From Bog-756 sp963699105 (lineage in GTDB: Bacteria > Actinomycetota > Acidimicrobiia > Acidimicrobiales > RAAP-2), in the NCBI GenBank assembly GCA_963699105.1, contig CAVOTI010000001.1, positions 1,054,001 to 1,118,000 on the forward strand: a DNA stretch of 64,000 nt, in the 5' to 3' direction. The notes beneath the pieces were generated by a model. That model made no database searches and had not been told where the DNA came from. It saw nothing but the letters and a program-made list of their open reading frames with translations. Below, piece by piece: positions 1-10,736 of the stretch. A program made the position numbers and the translations under genes. Position 1 is the stretch's first letter. Each line of letters starts with the position of its first letter.

Positions 1-1563
1 TTGTAGATGGTCGACGAACTCGCCGAACAGCAGGTCGTACTCCTCGTTGGTGGCGTCATCGGGGGTGAAGGTCCGACGCACCTCGACCATGTCCGGAATT
101 TCGTCGACGGTGATCCTGTCCAGAGCGATCAGGGCGAGAGGGCGGCCCCCCGCACGTTGGCCAGCACCGGGTCGGCCATCTGGCGGATCTCCCGGTCGAG
201 CACGTCGGCATGGATCTGGGCCCACTGGTCGGAGTTGGCCCCGCCGCCGATGAAGGCCAGCGAATCGAGCCGGCGGCCGGCGAACTTCTCCACCGCGTCG
301 AGGAGCCACCGGGAGTTGAAGGCCACCCCTCGTAGACGGCCCGGACCATCTGGGCCCGGGTGGTGGAGAGGGAGAGGTTGTGGAAGCCGCCCCGGATGGT
401 GTGGTCGTCGACCGGCGACCGCTCGCCGTTCAGCCACGGCGTGAACAGCACCCGCCCACTGCCCGGCGCCACCTCGTCGACCATGGCGTTCAGGCCCTCG
501 AAGTCGTCGGCGAAGCCGAGGTTGTCCCGCAGGAAGGTGAGACAGGCGCCGGCCGTCTCGTGCTCGTCGACGATCACGTACCGCCCGGCCAGGGCGGCCG
601 GGAATGGAGGCCACGTTGCTGGTGGGGGCGGTCTTCTTGAACGGCACGTGGGCGGAGATCCACGACGACGTCCCGATATAGAGGTGGGCGTCGAAATCGG
701 CCACCGCTCCCGAGCCGAACACCGCCGAGTGGACGTCCCCCGATCCCGGCGGCCACCGGCAGGCCGGCCGGCACCCCGAGGTGCCCGGCGGCCTCGGCGG
801 TGACCGCTCCCCACGACGGTCCCCGGAGGCACCAGGTCGGGCAGCTGGACCGGTCCAGTCCGGTGACATCGAGCAGCCGCGGGTCGTAGTCGACGTGGTC
901 GATGGCCCGGTTGTCGGTCACCCAGTGGGCGGCGATGGTGTCGAACGACGCCGACCGACGACCGGTCAGTCGGAGGTTCAGGTAGTCCACCGGCTCGAGG
1001 AAGATCTCGGTGCGCCGATAGACGTCGGGGAAGGCGTCACGGATGAACAGGATGTGGGAGACCGGGTCCTTGCCCGACAGACCGGGTGCACCACCGGTCA
1101 CCTGGACCCAACGGAGGATCTTGCGGGGGTCGTACCCGAGGACGTTGACCGCACCGCCGGCCACACGGCGGATGGCCTTGTTGCCACGTCGAGTCCATCC
1201 AGATCACCGCCGGCATCAGCGGGCGGTCGTCGGCGCCCACCGCCACGGTCCCCGACCACTGGGCGGTGCATCCCACACCGATGAGCCGGGGTCCGACGGG
1301 CCCGGCCCGGTCCAGCGCCCGGCGTGACGCCGCACCGATGGCCGACCACCACTCGTCGGGATCCTGCTCGGCGCCCCCGTCGGGCAGGAGCCGCAGGCCG
1401 ACCGGCTCGGTGGCGTGGGCCACGATCCGGCACCGGTCGTCGACACGACGGCCACCTTGGGCCCGCCGGTGCCGAGGTCCACGGCCAGCACGAACGCCTC
1501 GTCGCCGTCCGGGCCGTCACCCTCCGGACCGAGCGCCGGCCGGCCGGCCGGCGCCGGGCTCAC
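1..1563 (-). CDS. FGGY-family sugar kinase (xylulokinase-like), frameshifted, C-terminus cut by window edge
   Basis: ATP-dependent carbohydrate kinase of the FGGY family; the exact sugar cannot be told. It starts at a GTG that overlaps the ileS stop by four bases (GTGA). The N-terminal phosphate-binding stretch reads 'VLAVDLGTGGPKVAVV'. Further on are 'IGVGCTAQWSGTVAVGA', 'LRWVQVTGGAPGLSGKDP', 'GRVLFTPWLNGERSP' and the C-terminal adenosine motif 'FIGGGANSDQWAQIHADVL', in the family order. No single frame carries it: the reading frame changes near 1435, 1190, 830, 745, 605, 330 and 150. The span (521 codons before the edge) fits the usual 490-550 residues. Conservation across the shifts points to sequencing indels. 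The last residues lie outside the window. Confidence 0.8.
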
Positions 1564-4500
1564 GCCTTGACCACCCAGATCCGGGCCCGGCGGACCGACT
1601 CCCCGTCGTCCAGCTCGACCTCGGTCCCCTCCCCGCCGCCCTCGGCGGTGCCAGTCGCCACCGAGTGGGCCAGGACCTCCCGGGCGATCAGCCCGAACAG
1701 CGGCTCGAGATCGTCCAGTCCCACCAGGTGGAGGTGGATCCAGTCCGAGACCTCGAGGCCGATGGTCTTGCGGAGCTCTTGGACGTTGCGGATGACCTCA
1801 CGGGCCAGGCCGCGCCGGCGGAGGTCGTCATCGAGGCCCAGGTCGAACGCCACCACCTCGGCACCGTCACGCGACACGGCGAAGCCGGACTGGGCCCGCG
1901 ACCCTCAGCTCGATCTCGTCGCCGGCGAGCTCGACGGGCCGCCCTCCAGCGGCACCACCACGGAGCGGCCGGCGGCCAGCTCGGCGGCGGCGGCGGCCCC
2001 GTCCACCGATGCCATGGCCTTCCGGAGCGGATGGACCCTGTCACTGAGCCGCGGGCCCAGGAGCTTGTAGTTGGGCACCAGTTCGTAGTCCAGCACGTCG
2101 CCGAGCTCGGCGGTGACCTCGACCAGGTCCACGTTGAGCTCGTCCTCCACGATGCCGGCCGGGGGCGTCGGGCTACCGGGAGGCAGGTAGACCAGTGCCC
2201 GGGCCAGGGGCTGGCGGACCTTGACCCCCGCTTCGGAGCGGGCCGCCCGACCCAGGGAGGACAGGCGCCGGGCCAGGGCCATGCCGGCGTCCAGGGCGGG
2301 GTCGAGCGGCCCGGGGCCGTTGCGACGGCCAGTCGGCCAGATGGACCGAGTCGTCCGTCGACCGCCCCGGTCAGGTCTCGCCACATCCGGTCGGCCAGGA
2401 ACGGGCACAACGGGCGCCAGCAGCCGGGCCAGGGTGACCAGCACCTCATGGAGGGTGGCCTGGGCCCCCAGCGAGTCGGCGGGATCGGCGTCGGGATCGG
2501 TCCGCCAGAAACGGCGGCGGCTCCGCCGCACATACCAATTGGAGGTGTCGTCGATCAGCTCGGCGATGGCGGTGGCGGCCGGGAACGGCTCGTAGCCGTC
2601 GAGCGAATCGGTGGCGATCCGGACCGTGGCGTCCAGCCGCGAGAGCATCCACCGGTCGAGCACCGAGCGGTGGGCGGGGGCGGGAATGGCCGGGTCGGCG
2701 GGGTCGAAGCTCGTTCAGGGAGGCGTAGGTGGTGAAGAACGACCAGGTGTTCCACAGGGTCAGCAGGGAGTCCCGCATGGCCGAGTCGATGACCTCGAAG
2801 CTGACCCGGGTGGGCGTCCAGGGCGATCCCTGCGAGAACATCCACCACCGGAGGGGATCGGCCCCGCGGGTGTCGAGGATCTCCCAGGGGTCGATGACGT
2901 TCCCGACGCTCTTGGACATCTTGCGCCCGTCGGCGTCGACGATGTGCCCGAGGCACAGCACGTTGCGGTACGGGCGTGGTTCCCCGCACCAGGGTGTTGA
3001 CGGCCAGCAGGGAGTAGAACCAGCCCCGGGTCTGGTCGATGGCCTCGCAGATGAAGTCGGCCGGGTAGACGAAGCGCTCGGCCGAGTGCTCGGCCACCGG
3101 GTAGCCCCACTGGGCCGTGGGCATCGAGCCCGAGTCGAACCAGGCGTCGATGACCGGCTCCACCCGACGCATCTCCCCGCTGCCGTGCCCGCACTCCGCG
3201 CAGGGCAGGGTGACCTCGTCGATGGCCGGACGGTGGGGATCGACTCCGGACACGTCCCGGCCGGCCAGCTCCGGACAGCTCGGCCAGCGATCCGACGCAG
3301 CGGAGATGGCCCTCGTCGCAGCGCCAGACGGGCAGCGGGGTGCCCCAGAAGCGGTCACGGGACAGGGCCCAGTCCACGTTGTTGGCCAGCCACTCCCCCA
3401 TCCGGCCGTCCCGGATGTGCTCGGGGTGCCATCCGATGGTCTGGTTCTGGGCCACCAGCTCGGCCTTGCGCTCCGAGGTCCGGATGTACCAGCTGGGCTT
3501 GCCCCAGTAGATCGAGCGCGGTGCCACACCGCCAGCAGTGCGGGTAGGGGTGGGTGTAGGGATGGCGTCGGAAGAGCAGGCCCGGCCGCCTCCAGGCGGT
3601 CGTTGACCTCGGCGTTGGTGTCCCGGACCGGACGGCCGGCCAGCCAGGGGACGGCGGCGGTGAAGCGACCATCGGGGCCCACCGGGTTGAGGGTGGGCAG
3701 GCCGTGACTGGCGGCCCACCTGGCGGTCCACCTCGCCGAAGGCCGGGGCCAGGTGCACGATGCCCGTGCCCTCGTCGGCCTCGACGAACTCGCCCGCCAC
3801 CACCCGCCAGCCCTCCCGGCCGGCATCGGACGGTCCGGGCACCAGGTCGTCGAACGGGCGGCGGTAGTGCAGCCCGACCAGGTCGGCCCCGACCAGGCGC
3901 TGGTCGACCACCGCATCCTCACCGAACACCTCGGGCACCAGGTCCGCCGCCACCACGGAGTCGCCGACCACGCGCGTAGGCGAGCTCGGGCCCACCGCGG
4001 CCCCGGTGTTGGACAGCAGGGTCCACGGCGTCGTGGTCCAGGCCACCAGCGACAGGCCCTCCAGCGTGCTCCGGCCCAGGGCCGTCCGCAGGTGCTCGGC
4101 CGGGCCGGTGGCCTCGTCGACGAGCGGGAACCGGACGTAGGCCGACTCGTCGACCACGTCGCGGTAGACGTCGGGCTGGCCCAGCTCGTGGCTGGACAGC
4201 GCGGTGCCACACCGCGGGCAGTACGGGACCACCTTGATGTCCTCGTAGAGCAGGTCGTCGTCCCAGAGGTCCTTCAGGTTGGACCACACCGCCTCGACGT
4301 ACTCGGTCGAGAAGGTCCAGTAGGCGTCGTCGATGTCGATCCAGTACCCGATGCGCTCTGGGTGAGGTCCTTCCACTCATCGACGTAGTTCCGCACCGAC
4401 GCCCGGCACAGGCGGGTGAACTCGGCGATGCCGACCTGTTCCTCGATCTGGCGCTTGTCCGTGATGCCCAGCTGCTTTTCCACCTCGACCTCGACGGGCA

Positions 4501-4768
4501 GCCCGTGGGTGTCCCATCCCGCTTTGCGGGGCACGGCATAGCCCCGCATGGTCCGGTACCGGCAGAACAGGTCCTTGTAGACGCGGGCCCACACGTGGTG
4601 GAGGCCGGGACGACCGTTGGCGGTCGGCGGGCCCTCGTAGAAGACCCAGGGCTCAGCCCCCGCCGCAACTCGACCGAACGCTCGAAGACCCGGTGCTCGA
4701 CCCACCGGGCGAGCTCCTCGGCCTCGACGGCGGTGAAATCGGCTTCAGGCGGGGACAGGGCGGAACAC
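1560..4768 (-). CDS. ileS: Isoleucyl-tRNA synthetase, multiply frameshifted
   Basis: Class I aminoacyl-tRNA synthetase that charges tRNA-Ile; essential cytoplasmic enzyme. The HIGH-type segment is 'WVFYEGPPTANGRPGLHHV', followed by 'GWDTHGLPVEVEVEKQLGI'; the editing region has 'WTTTPWTLLSNTGAAVGP'; a zinc-type cluster reads 'PYCPRCGTAL'; the second catalytic motif is 'DGRKMSKSVGN'; the C-terminal part ends 'ARIWVVKA'. The extent (about 1,069 codons) matches the long actinobacterial form. At least eight frame changes occur, near 4750-4660, 4365, 3720, 3585, 3525, 3270, 2980, 2705, 2400-2330 and 1935-1890. I place the start at the GTG at 4768 because a GAGAGGAAG ribosome site lies upstream and the protein would begin MFRPVPA, a typical start; this needs an indel near 4750. 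Its stop overlaps the kinase start. fpg lies divergently upstream. Confidence 0.92.
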
Positions 4769-4847
4769 CGAGGTGCTTCCTCTCGGTCGGGGCGGCGTGC
4801 CGGAACGCCCGATACTACGGGCGCCACGAGGGTCCACAATTCGACCC

Positions 4848-5722
4848 GTGCCCGAACTGCCCGAAGTCCAAGCCCTGGTCGCCGGTCTCGCCGACCACCT
4901 GACGGGCGGCAGCGCATCGACCCGCTGGAGCTGGCGTCGTTCTCGGCCCTCAAGACCGTCTCGACCCGCCATCGGTGACCTCGCCGGCCACGAGGTCACC
5001 GCCGTCGAGCGGAGGGGGAAGATGGTCTGCCTGAGGCCGGGATGCCTGTGGCTGGTCGTCCACCTGGCCCGGGGCGGCTGGATCCGGTGGTACGACCGGT
5101 GCCGCCCACCACGGCCGCCCGGCCCAGCCGGAGCAAGATCGCCCTGCGGGTCAGGATGGAGGACGCCAGCGGGTTCGACGTCACCGAGATGGGCACCGAG
5201 AAGCGCGCTGGCCCTGTGGGTGGTCCGCTCGCCGGAGGAGGTCGAGGCGGTGCGGCGCGCTCGGCGTCGACCCGCTCGACCCGGGCTTCACCACCGAGCG
5301 GCTGGCCTCGCTGCTCGGTGGGAATCCGGCCACGCTCAAACGCCTGCTGACCACCCAGTCGGTGATCGCCGGGGTGGGCAACGCCTACTCCGACGAGATC
5401 CTGCACCGCGCCCGGCTGTCCCCGTTCAAGAAGGCGGCCAACCTCGACGGTGACGAGGTGGCCGCGGCTGCACGCCGCGATGGTCGGGCGTCCTGGGTGA
5501 GGCGCTCGACCGGGCATCGACCCAGGATCTGGCGCGAGCTGAAGGGCGACAAGAAGCGGGCCATGCAGGTGCACGGGCGCGCCGGCCAGGCCTGCCCGAG
5601 CCTGTGGTGACACCGTGCGGTCAGGTGTCCTACAGCCACCCGGTCGCATGCAGTACTGCCCGACCTGCCAGACCGGCGGCAAGATCCTGGCCGACCGCCG
5701 CCTGTCCCGGTTGCTCAAATGA
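4848..5722 (+). CDS. Fpg/Nei-family DNA glycosylase, frameshifted
   Basis: Base-excision-repair glycosylase/AP lyase that removes oxidised bases. The GTG start gives MPELPEVQALVAG, with the catalytic Pro and Glu right after the initiator. 'GDLAGHEVTAVERRGKMVCL' is the usual early strand-loop segment. 'IAGVGNAYSDEILHRARLSP' is the conserved helix-two-turn-helix. The C-terminal zinc finger is seen as 'YCPTCQTGGKILADRRLSR', preceded by the first cysteine pair in another frame. Frame changes near 4910, 4970, 5110, 5205, 5350, 5495 and 5610. Length (about 290 residues) is normal. Whether it is Fpg (8-oxoG) or Nei (oxidised pyrimidine) cannot be settled here. Divergent from ileS; its TGA overlaps the next ATG. 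Confidence 0.85.
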
Positions 5723-6347
5723 ACGCCCTCGAAGGACGAGCGCCGTCCACCTGCTGCCCTTGGAGACCGCGCACGTGGACGGACTGCTCGAGGCCGCCAC
5801 CCGCGACCGTTCGACGTTCGGGTACACGCCCATCCCCTGGGACCGCGCCTCGATGCGCACCTACGTCGACAAGGCGCTGGCCAAGCGAGAATCCGGCGAA
5901 CACGAGCCCTTCGTGACCTGGAGCGTGGAGGAGGGGCGGATCGTCGGCTCCACCCGCTTCTACGACCTCGAGACCTGGGACTGGTCGGTCCAGCCGGCCC
6001 GGCCCGACTCGCTGCAGCGTCCCGACGGGCCCGACGTGGCGTCCATCGGCTACACCTGGCTCGATCCCGTCGTCCAGCGCACGCCGGTCAACACCGAGGC
6101 CAAGCTGTTGATGCTGACCCATGCCTTCGAGGTCTGGCGGGTCTGGAGGGTCAGGATCCAGACCGACGTCCGCAACGAGCGCTCCCGGGCGGCCATCGCC
6201 CGCCTCGGCTTCGCCTTCGACGGTGCGCTGCGGGCCGACAAGCCCGGCGCCGACAACACCGTCAGGGACAGCGCCGTCTACTCGTTGCTGCTCGACGAAT
6301 GGCCGGCCCAGCGGGACCGTCTGACGGCCCGGCTGGGAGGCTCCTGA
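5719..6347 (+). CDS. GNAT-family N-acetyltransferase (RimJ/RimL-like)
   Basis: Acetyl-CoA-dependent acyltransferase of the GNAT fold. From about 5750 the frame is open and reads 'LETAHVDGLLEAATRDRSTF', then 'VGSTRFYDLETWDW' (substrate side), 'SIGYTWLDPVVQRTPVN', and the acetyl-CoA region 'VRIQTDVRNERSRAAIARLG' and 'GFAFDGALRADKP', which is the RimJ/RimL pattern in which an Asn-Ser/Ala pair precedes IARLGF. The ATG at 5719 overlaps the glycosylase stop (ATGA), but a one-base shift around 5740 is needed to reach the conserved frame. The substrate is unknown; relatives acetylate small amines or ribosomal protein N-termini. Confidence 0.8.
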
Positions 6348-6438
6348 CACGGGCGGTGGGGGGCCTGCGCCGGGGTTGCAGCCCAGGTCCCAGGCCCATG
6401 GCGCGGGCCGGGACGCAACCTCTGACAGAATCACTGTC

Positions 6439-6895
6439 GTGTACATCTCCGCCAAGGTCGACTACGCCGTGCGGGCCCTGTGCACCCTGGCCTCGGCCGA
6501 CGAGCGCCCGGTGACCGCCGAGACACTGGCCCAGTCCCAGGGACTGCCGGCCAAATTCCTCGAGAGCATCCTGAACGACATGCGCCGGGCCGGCATCCTG
6601 TTGAGTCAGCGGGGGGCCGAGGGTGGCTATCGCCTGTCCAGGCCGGCCACGGCCATCACCGTCGCCGACGTCATCCGGCCCCTGGACGGTCCCCTGGCCG
6701 AGGTGCGCGGGCTCCGGCCCGAGGCGGCCAACTACGAGGGCGCCGCGGAGCACCTCCAGGACGTGTGGATCGCCGTGCGGGCCAGCGCTCCGGTCGGTCC
6801 TCGAGCAGGTCACCATCGCCGACATCGTGTCCGGCCAACTCCCCCGTGGGGTCCAGAAACTCACCAAGGACCCCGACGCCTGGCTGTCGCGCTGA
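6439..6895 (+). CDS. Rrf2-family transcriptional regulator (one frameshift)
   Basis: Winged-helix regulator of the Rrf2 family. From GTG 6439 it reads 'VYISAKVDYAVRALCTLA', the hallmark start of Rrf2 proteins, then the recognition part 'QGLPAKFLESILNDMRRAG' and the wing 'SQRGAEGGYRLSRPA'. The frame changes near 6785; the C-terminus then reads 'SVLEQVTIADIVSGQLP' and ends at 6895. No cysteine cluster like that of the iron-sulfur members IscR or NsrR is visible between residues 90 and 110, so redox sensing by a metal cluster is not supported. Length about 150 residues is typical. Upstream codons in the same frame are not family-like, so the later GTG is preferred. Confidence 0.85.
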
Positions 6896-6968
6896 ACCCA
6901 CCCGGGCTGACACCAGCGCGCTGACACCAGCGCCCTGAGCCCACCCGGCCGAGTTCCCCGGCCCACGT

Positions 6969-7941
6969 TCAGGCGGCCGGCTCCGCCGCCGGGACCTCGG
7001 GAACGGGCCGCTGGCGCCGGGTCCTTCGGAACGACCTCGGCCACAGCCGGCGGGTGAGGACCACGTTGCACTCGGCGGCCAGCACCGTGATCATGGCGGC
7101 GAGGGCCAGCCACCAGATCAGTCCCAGCACGGTGGCGAAGGTCCCGTACAGGTTGGAGAGGTGCCGGAGCTGGTGGTTGACCAGCAGCGCCCCGGCGAAC
7201 TGGAGCAGGGTCCAGGCCGTGCCGGCGATGACCGCCCCCGGCCACAGGGCGCCGCCACCGGGCGGGATGCGCACCAGGACGGCGTAGCCACCCCAGTACA
7301 TGGCCACGTTCACCCCGAGCGAGCGCGGCCAGACCGACGATCACCGACGCCCCGCCCAGTCGGCCGAAGGCCCCCAGGCCGGCCAGTGCCCCGCCGGCCA
7401 GGAAGCCCACCCCGAGGATGGCCAGGAAGCCCACCGCCCGCGGGATCCAGTGCGCGAAGTCGGGCAGGTCGTCGCGGTGCACGTCCCAGACCTCGGCCAT
7501 CATGAGCTGGGCGTTGCGGCTGAGCTTCAGGCTCCCGTAGCCCAGCCACACCAGGCCCACCACGAGGGCGAAACTGTTGGTGGTGGAGAGCTCGTGGATG
7601 TTGTGCTTGAGATCCGTCCCGATCACCGGGAACTGGCGGAGGGCCGAATTGATGATGTCGTCCTGCAGCGCCGGATGGCCGTTGAGGACGATCCCGACCA
7701 GGGTTAACAGCACCAGCAGGAGGGGGAAGACCGACAAGAAGGCCGAGTGGGAGAGTTGGGCGGTCGAGCCGCCCAGCCCGGTCGTCGGAGTATTTGCGCA
7801 CCACCGCGCACGGCACCGCAGTCACCCCGTGCCGCTGTTGGGCGGGTCCGGCCGGTCCACCAGCGTGTTGGTGCCAGTACCGGCAGGGGGCGCCACCCGA
7901 GGCCCAAGGCGGCGAGGGACCCGGGGCGGCGCACTATCCAC
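6969..7941 (-). CDS. YihY/BrkB-family membrane protein, frameshifted
   Basis: Multi-pass inner-membrane protein of the YihY/UPF0761 (formerly RNase BN) family; biochemical role unknown. N-terminal 'AVVRKYSDDRAGRL' and 'FLSVFPLLLVLLTLVGIVL' are the conserved entry and first membrane helix; then 'LVVGLVWLGYGSLKLSRNAQ', 'ILGVGFLAGGALAGLGAFG' and, in another frame, 'GAVIAGTAWTLLQFAGALL' and 'YGTFATVLGLIWWLALAAM'. Frame changes near 7860, 7760 and 7315. A GTG at 7941 overlaps the stop of the acyl-CoA synthetase upstream (GTGGATAG), so the two genes are probably cotranscribed. The tail is charged and cytoplasmic, ending PAAEPAA. Confidence 0.85.
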
Positions 7942-9626
7942 CGACGAGGTGCTCGCGTCCGTGCCGCCGGAACTCGGCCCGTAGCTCCCGGCGGTCGCCG
8001 TCGGTCATGGGCGACGTAGCCCCCCCCGGGCGCCTGCGGTAGACGAAAGATCGGTTCGTCGCCGTCCCACCAGCCCTGGGAGCGCAGCCGGTCCTTGGTC
8101 ACCTTGCCGCTGGCCGTCTGGGGCAGGGCCGAGGTGACACGAAGGTACGACGGGGCCCACTTGGTCCCGAGGTCGGGTTGGGAGGCCAGAAAAGTCCCGA
8201 AACTCCCCGGGTCGAACCGGTGGTCCGGGAGGAGCTCGACGGCCGTCATGACCTGGTCACCCGACCGCGCATCGGGCACCGAGTAGACGGCGGCGGCGGC
8301 CACGGCGGGATGGCGGACCAGCACCCGCTCGATGGGCCCGGCGGTCAGGTTCTCGGAGTCCACCCGCATCCAGTCTCCCCGGCGGCCGGCGAAGTAGACG
8401 TAGCCCTGGGCGTCCCGGTAGGCCAGGTCCCCCGTCCAGTACCAGCCGCTGCGGATGCGATCGGCCGTGGCGACCTCGTCGTTGTAGTAGCCCTCGAAGC
8501 GTCCGGCGCCGGAGCGGTTGACGATCTCCCCGATGGCGCCGTCGCCGTTGCACAGCCGACCGTCGGGGTCGAACCGGGCAGGTGGGCACTCCTCCAGGGT
8601 GTCGGGGTCGACGATGGCCACGTCGTCGGGGGGCCGGCCGAGCGACCCCACCGGTGTGTCGGGTGAGCGGCTGATGGCGACGCCACCTTCGCTCGACCCG
8701 TATCCCTCGGTCAACACGCAGCCGAACCGTCGTTCGAAGGCGGCATGGTCGGCGACGGACGCCTCGGTCCCGAACCCCCGCCGCAGCGTGGTGGAGGCAT
8801 CGTCGTCCTGTTCCGGGGTGGCCAGCACATAGGCCAGGGCCTTGCCCACGTAGGTGAACGTGGTTGCCCCGATAGCGCTTGACATCGGCCAGAAATCCCG
8901 ATGCGCTGAAGCGGCGGGCCAGGGCTACCGTCGCCCCGACCACCAGGGCCGGCCCCCACAGCACCATCAATGCGTTCCCGTGGAACAGGGGCATGGTGCA
9001 GTAGGCGACGTCGTCCCGCTCGTATCCGTAGGCGGGCGCCGAGCGGAGGGCGATGGAGGCCAGACGACCCTGGGTGCAGCGGACGGCCTTGGGGCGTCCC
9101 GGTGGTGCCCGAGGTGAACAGCAGGAGGTAGAGGGAGTCGGGAGAAGGGCGGCCTCCCGCCATGGCCTCGAGCGGATCGGCGCCCCGATGGGGGGCGAGA
9201 AGCGGGCGGTACCCGGCACTGTCGACCACCATCAGTCTGTCGCCGGCCACGCCGTACGAGAGCCCGTCCAGCAGCTCGCACCCCTCCGAGTCGGTGACCA
9301 CCAGGTCACAGTCGGTACGGAGGATGTCTCCGGCCAGGGCCTGACCACGGCGGGTCGGGTTGATACCGACGACGACCGCCCCGGCCAGGGCGGCTGCGCC
9401 CAGCCAGAAGAGATACTCGGGCACGTTGCCCAGCAGGACGCCGATGTGGAGCGGGTCGGACACCCCCCCAGGACCGCAGCAGGGAGGCCCGTTCGGAGCT
9501 GGCGGCGACCACCTGACGCCAGCTCCACTGCCCGTCACCGAATCGGAGGCCCGGGTGATCGTCCTCGGCCCTGGCCATCAGAAGGTCGGCCACGCTGGTC
9601 GACCGGATGTCTTCCACCTCTGTCAA
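7935..9626 (-). CDS. AMP-forming acyl-CoA synthetase (fatty-acid--CoA ligase type), frameshifted
   Basis: ANL-superfamily ligase that activates a carboxylic acid via an acyl-adenylate. P-loop 'YLLLFTSGTTG'; then 'MPLFHGNALMVLWGPALVVG', 'TEGYGSSEGG' (A5), 'SGWYWTGDLAYRDAQGYVYF' (A7), 'GRRGDWMRVDSENLTAGPIE' (A8; it has DSEN where DNEN or GENV is common) and the catalytic C-terminal lysine in 'LPQTASGKVTKDRL'. About 560 residues. Frame changes near 9475, 9095, 8870 and 8025; the last sits in a run of eight C, a typical indel site. The TTG at 9626 overlaps the stop of a 33-codon open frame that starts at GTG 9724 and could instead be the true N-terminus separated by an indel. The natural acid is unknown. 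Confidence 0.88.
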
Positions 9627-9857
9627 GCGACCGGCTCCATGGGCTCGAAACGGGGGACGCGGCCGATGAGGGCGGCCGGGGCGCTCGAGGCGGCCGGGGC
9701 GATCACTTCGGTCAGGGCGTCCACTGGCGACGACGTTACGGGTCAGCCGTCGTTCGTGCCAAGGGCCTCCGGACGCCTACCATCGGGGCGACGACACCGG
9801 ACCCCACCGGATCGGCCCGGTGCGGCAGGCCGTGGGACTACAGACACGAGGAGAACA

Positions 9858-10241
9858 ATGGGAACGGGAAAAGCACAGGTCGAGATCGCCGGCTCGGCGG
9901 ACGATGTCTGGGCACTGGTCAGTGACTTCGGAGGGATCGCCGGATGGATGCCCGGAATCGACTCGTGCCGCGTCGAAGGTGAGGACCGCATCCTCGAGAC
10001 CATGGGGATGACCATCACCGAGCACCTGGTGGCCTCCGACGATTCGGCCCGCACGCTGACCTACTCGATCGTCGACGGCGTACCGGTCGAGAGCCACCAG
10101 GCGGTGATCACCGTCACGCCGGGCCGGAACACCTCCAGCGTCACCTGGGTGGTCGATGCCACACCTGACGAGATGGCCGAGTTCATGGCCACGGTGTACC
10201 AGCAGGCACTCGACGAATTGAAGAAGCGCATCGAGGGATGA
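9858..10241 (+). CDS. SRPBCC-family (START-like) small protein
   Basis: Protein of 127 residues with the SRPBCC/polyketide-cyclase-like helix-grip fold, which binds hydrophobic ligands. It opens with 'GKAQVEIAGSADDVWALVSD' and 'FGGIAGWMPGIDSC', the usual strand-helix-helix that closes over the ligand pocket, and ends with a long amphipathic helix 'YQQALDELKKRIEG'. The ATG has a GAGGAG site five bases upstream. Its stop overlaps the ATG of the next gene (ATGA at 10238), which has the same fold, so the pair is translationally coupled. Ligand or substrate cannot be told. Confidence 0.88.
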   Translation: MGTGKAQVEIAGSADDVWALVSDFGGIAGWMPGIDSCRVEGEDRILETMGMTITEHLVASDDSARTLTYSIVDGVPVESHQAVITVTPGRNTSSVTWVVDATPDEMAEFMATVYQQALDELKKRIEG

Positions 10242-10735
10242 CCGGATCCGGCCCTCTTCCCCTCGAGGGACCGCGGGGACAGAGGTCCTACGAGGTACGG
10301 GGGCGATCGGTGGCGCCGGTGGGTACCGTCTGGCCGCTCATCGGCGAGGCTCACCGGTGGAAGGATTGGTCGTTCCTCGACAGGACCGATCTGGTGGCGG
10401 TGGGCGAGCCCCTGCCCGACGGGGTGGGGGCGGTGCGCCGCTTCACCAGCCACGGGATCGGTTCACGTGAGGAGGTGGTGGTGTGGGATCCTCCCCACCA
10501 CCTGGGCTACGTCATCCTGTCGGGTTTTCCCGTCCGTCACTACCGGGCGGACGTGGTGCTCACCCCGGACGGAGCGGCGACGACCGGCACCCTCGTCACC
10601 TGGTCGGGTACCTTCGACGAGCTGGTCCCGGGCACCGGCCACCTGCTGGAGCTGGTACTGACCAGGCTGATGACCAGGTTCGTCACCGGACTGACCGGCT
10701 ACGCCGACCACCACGCCGACCAGGAGGGTGCCTGA
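10238..10735 (+). CDS. SRPBCC-family protein, second of a coupled pair
   Basis: 165-residue START-like protein. 'RSYEVRGRSVAPVGTVWPLI' and 'GEAHRWKDWSFLDRTDLV' give the N-terminal strand and helices of the polyketide-cyclase-like family; 'GAVRRFTSHGIGSREEVVVW' and 'GTLVTWSGTFDEL' are core strands; the final helix contains 'LVLTRLMTRFVTGLTGYA'. It starts inside the stop of the upstream SRPBCC gene and ends one base before the stop of the convergent deaminase gene. The two SRPBCC proteins are dissimilar apart from the fold, so they are not a recent duplication. Function unknown. Confidence 0.85.
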   Translation: MTGSGPLPLEGPRGQRSYEVRGRSVAPVGTVWPLIGEAHRWKDWSFLDRTDLVAVGEPLPDGVGAVRRFTSHGIGSREEVVVWDPPHHLGYVILSGFPVRHYRADVVLTPDGAATTGTLVTWSGTFDELVPGTGHLLELVLTRLMTRFVTGLTGYADHHADQEGA

Positions 10736-10736
10736 C

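Noticed and set aside
1560..4768. ileS as a genuine pseudogene
   Set aside because: The protein is essential and its motifs remain conserved across every frame change, which does not fit decay.
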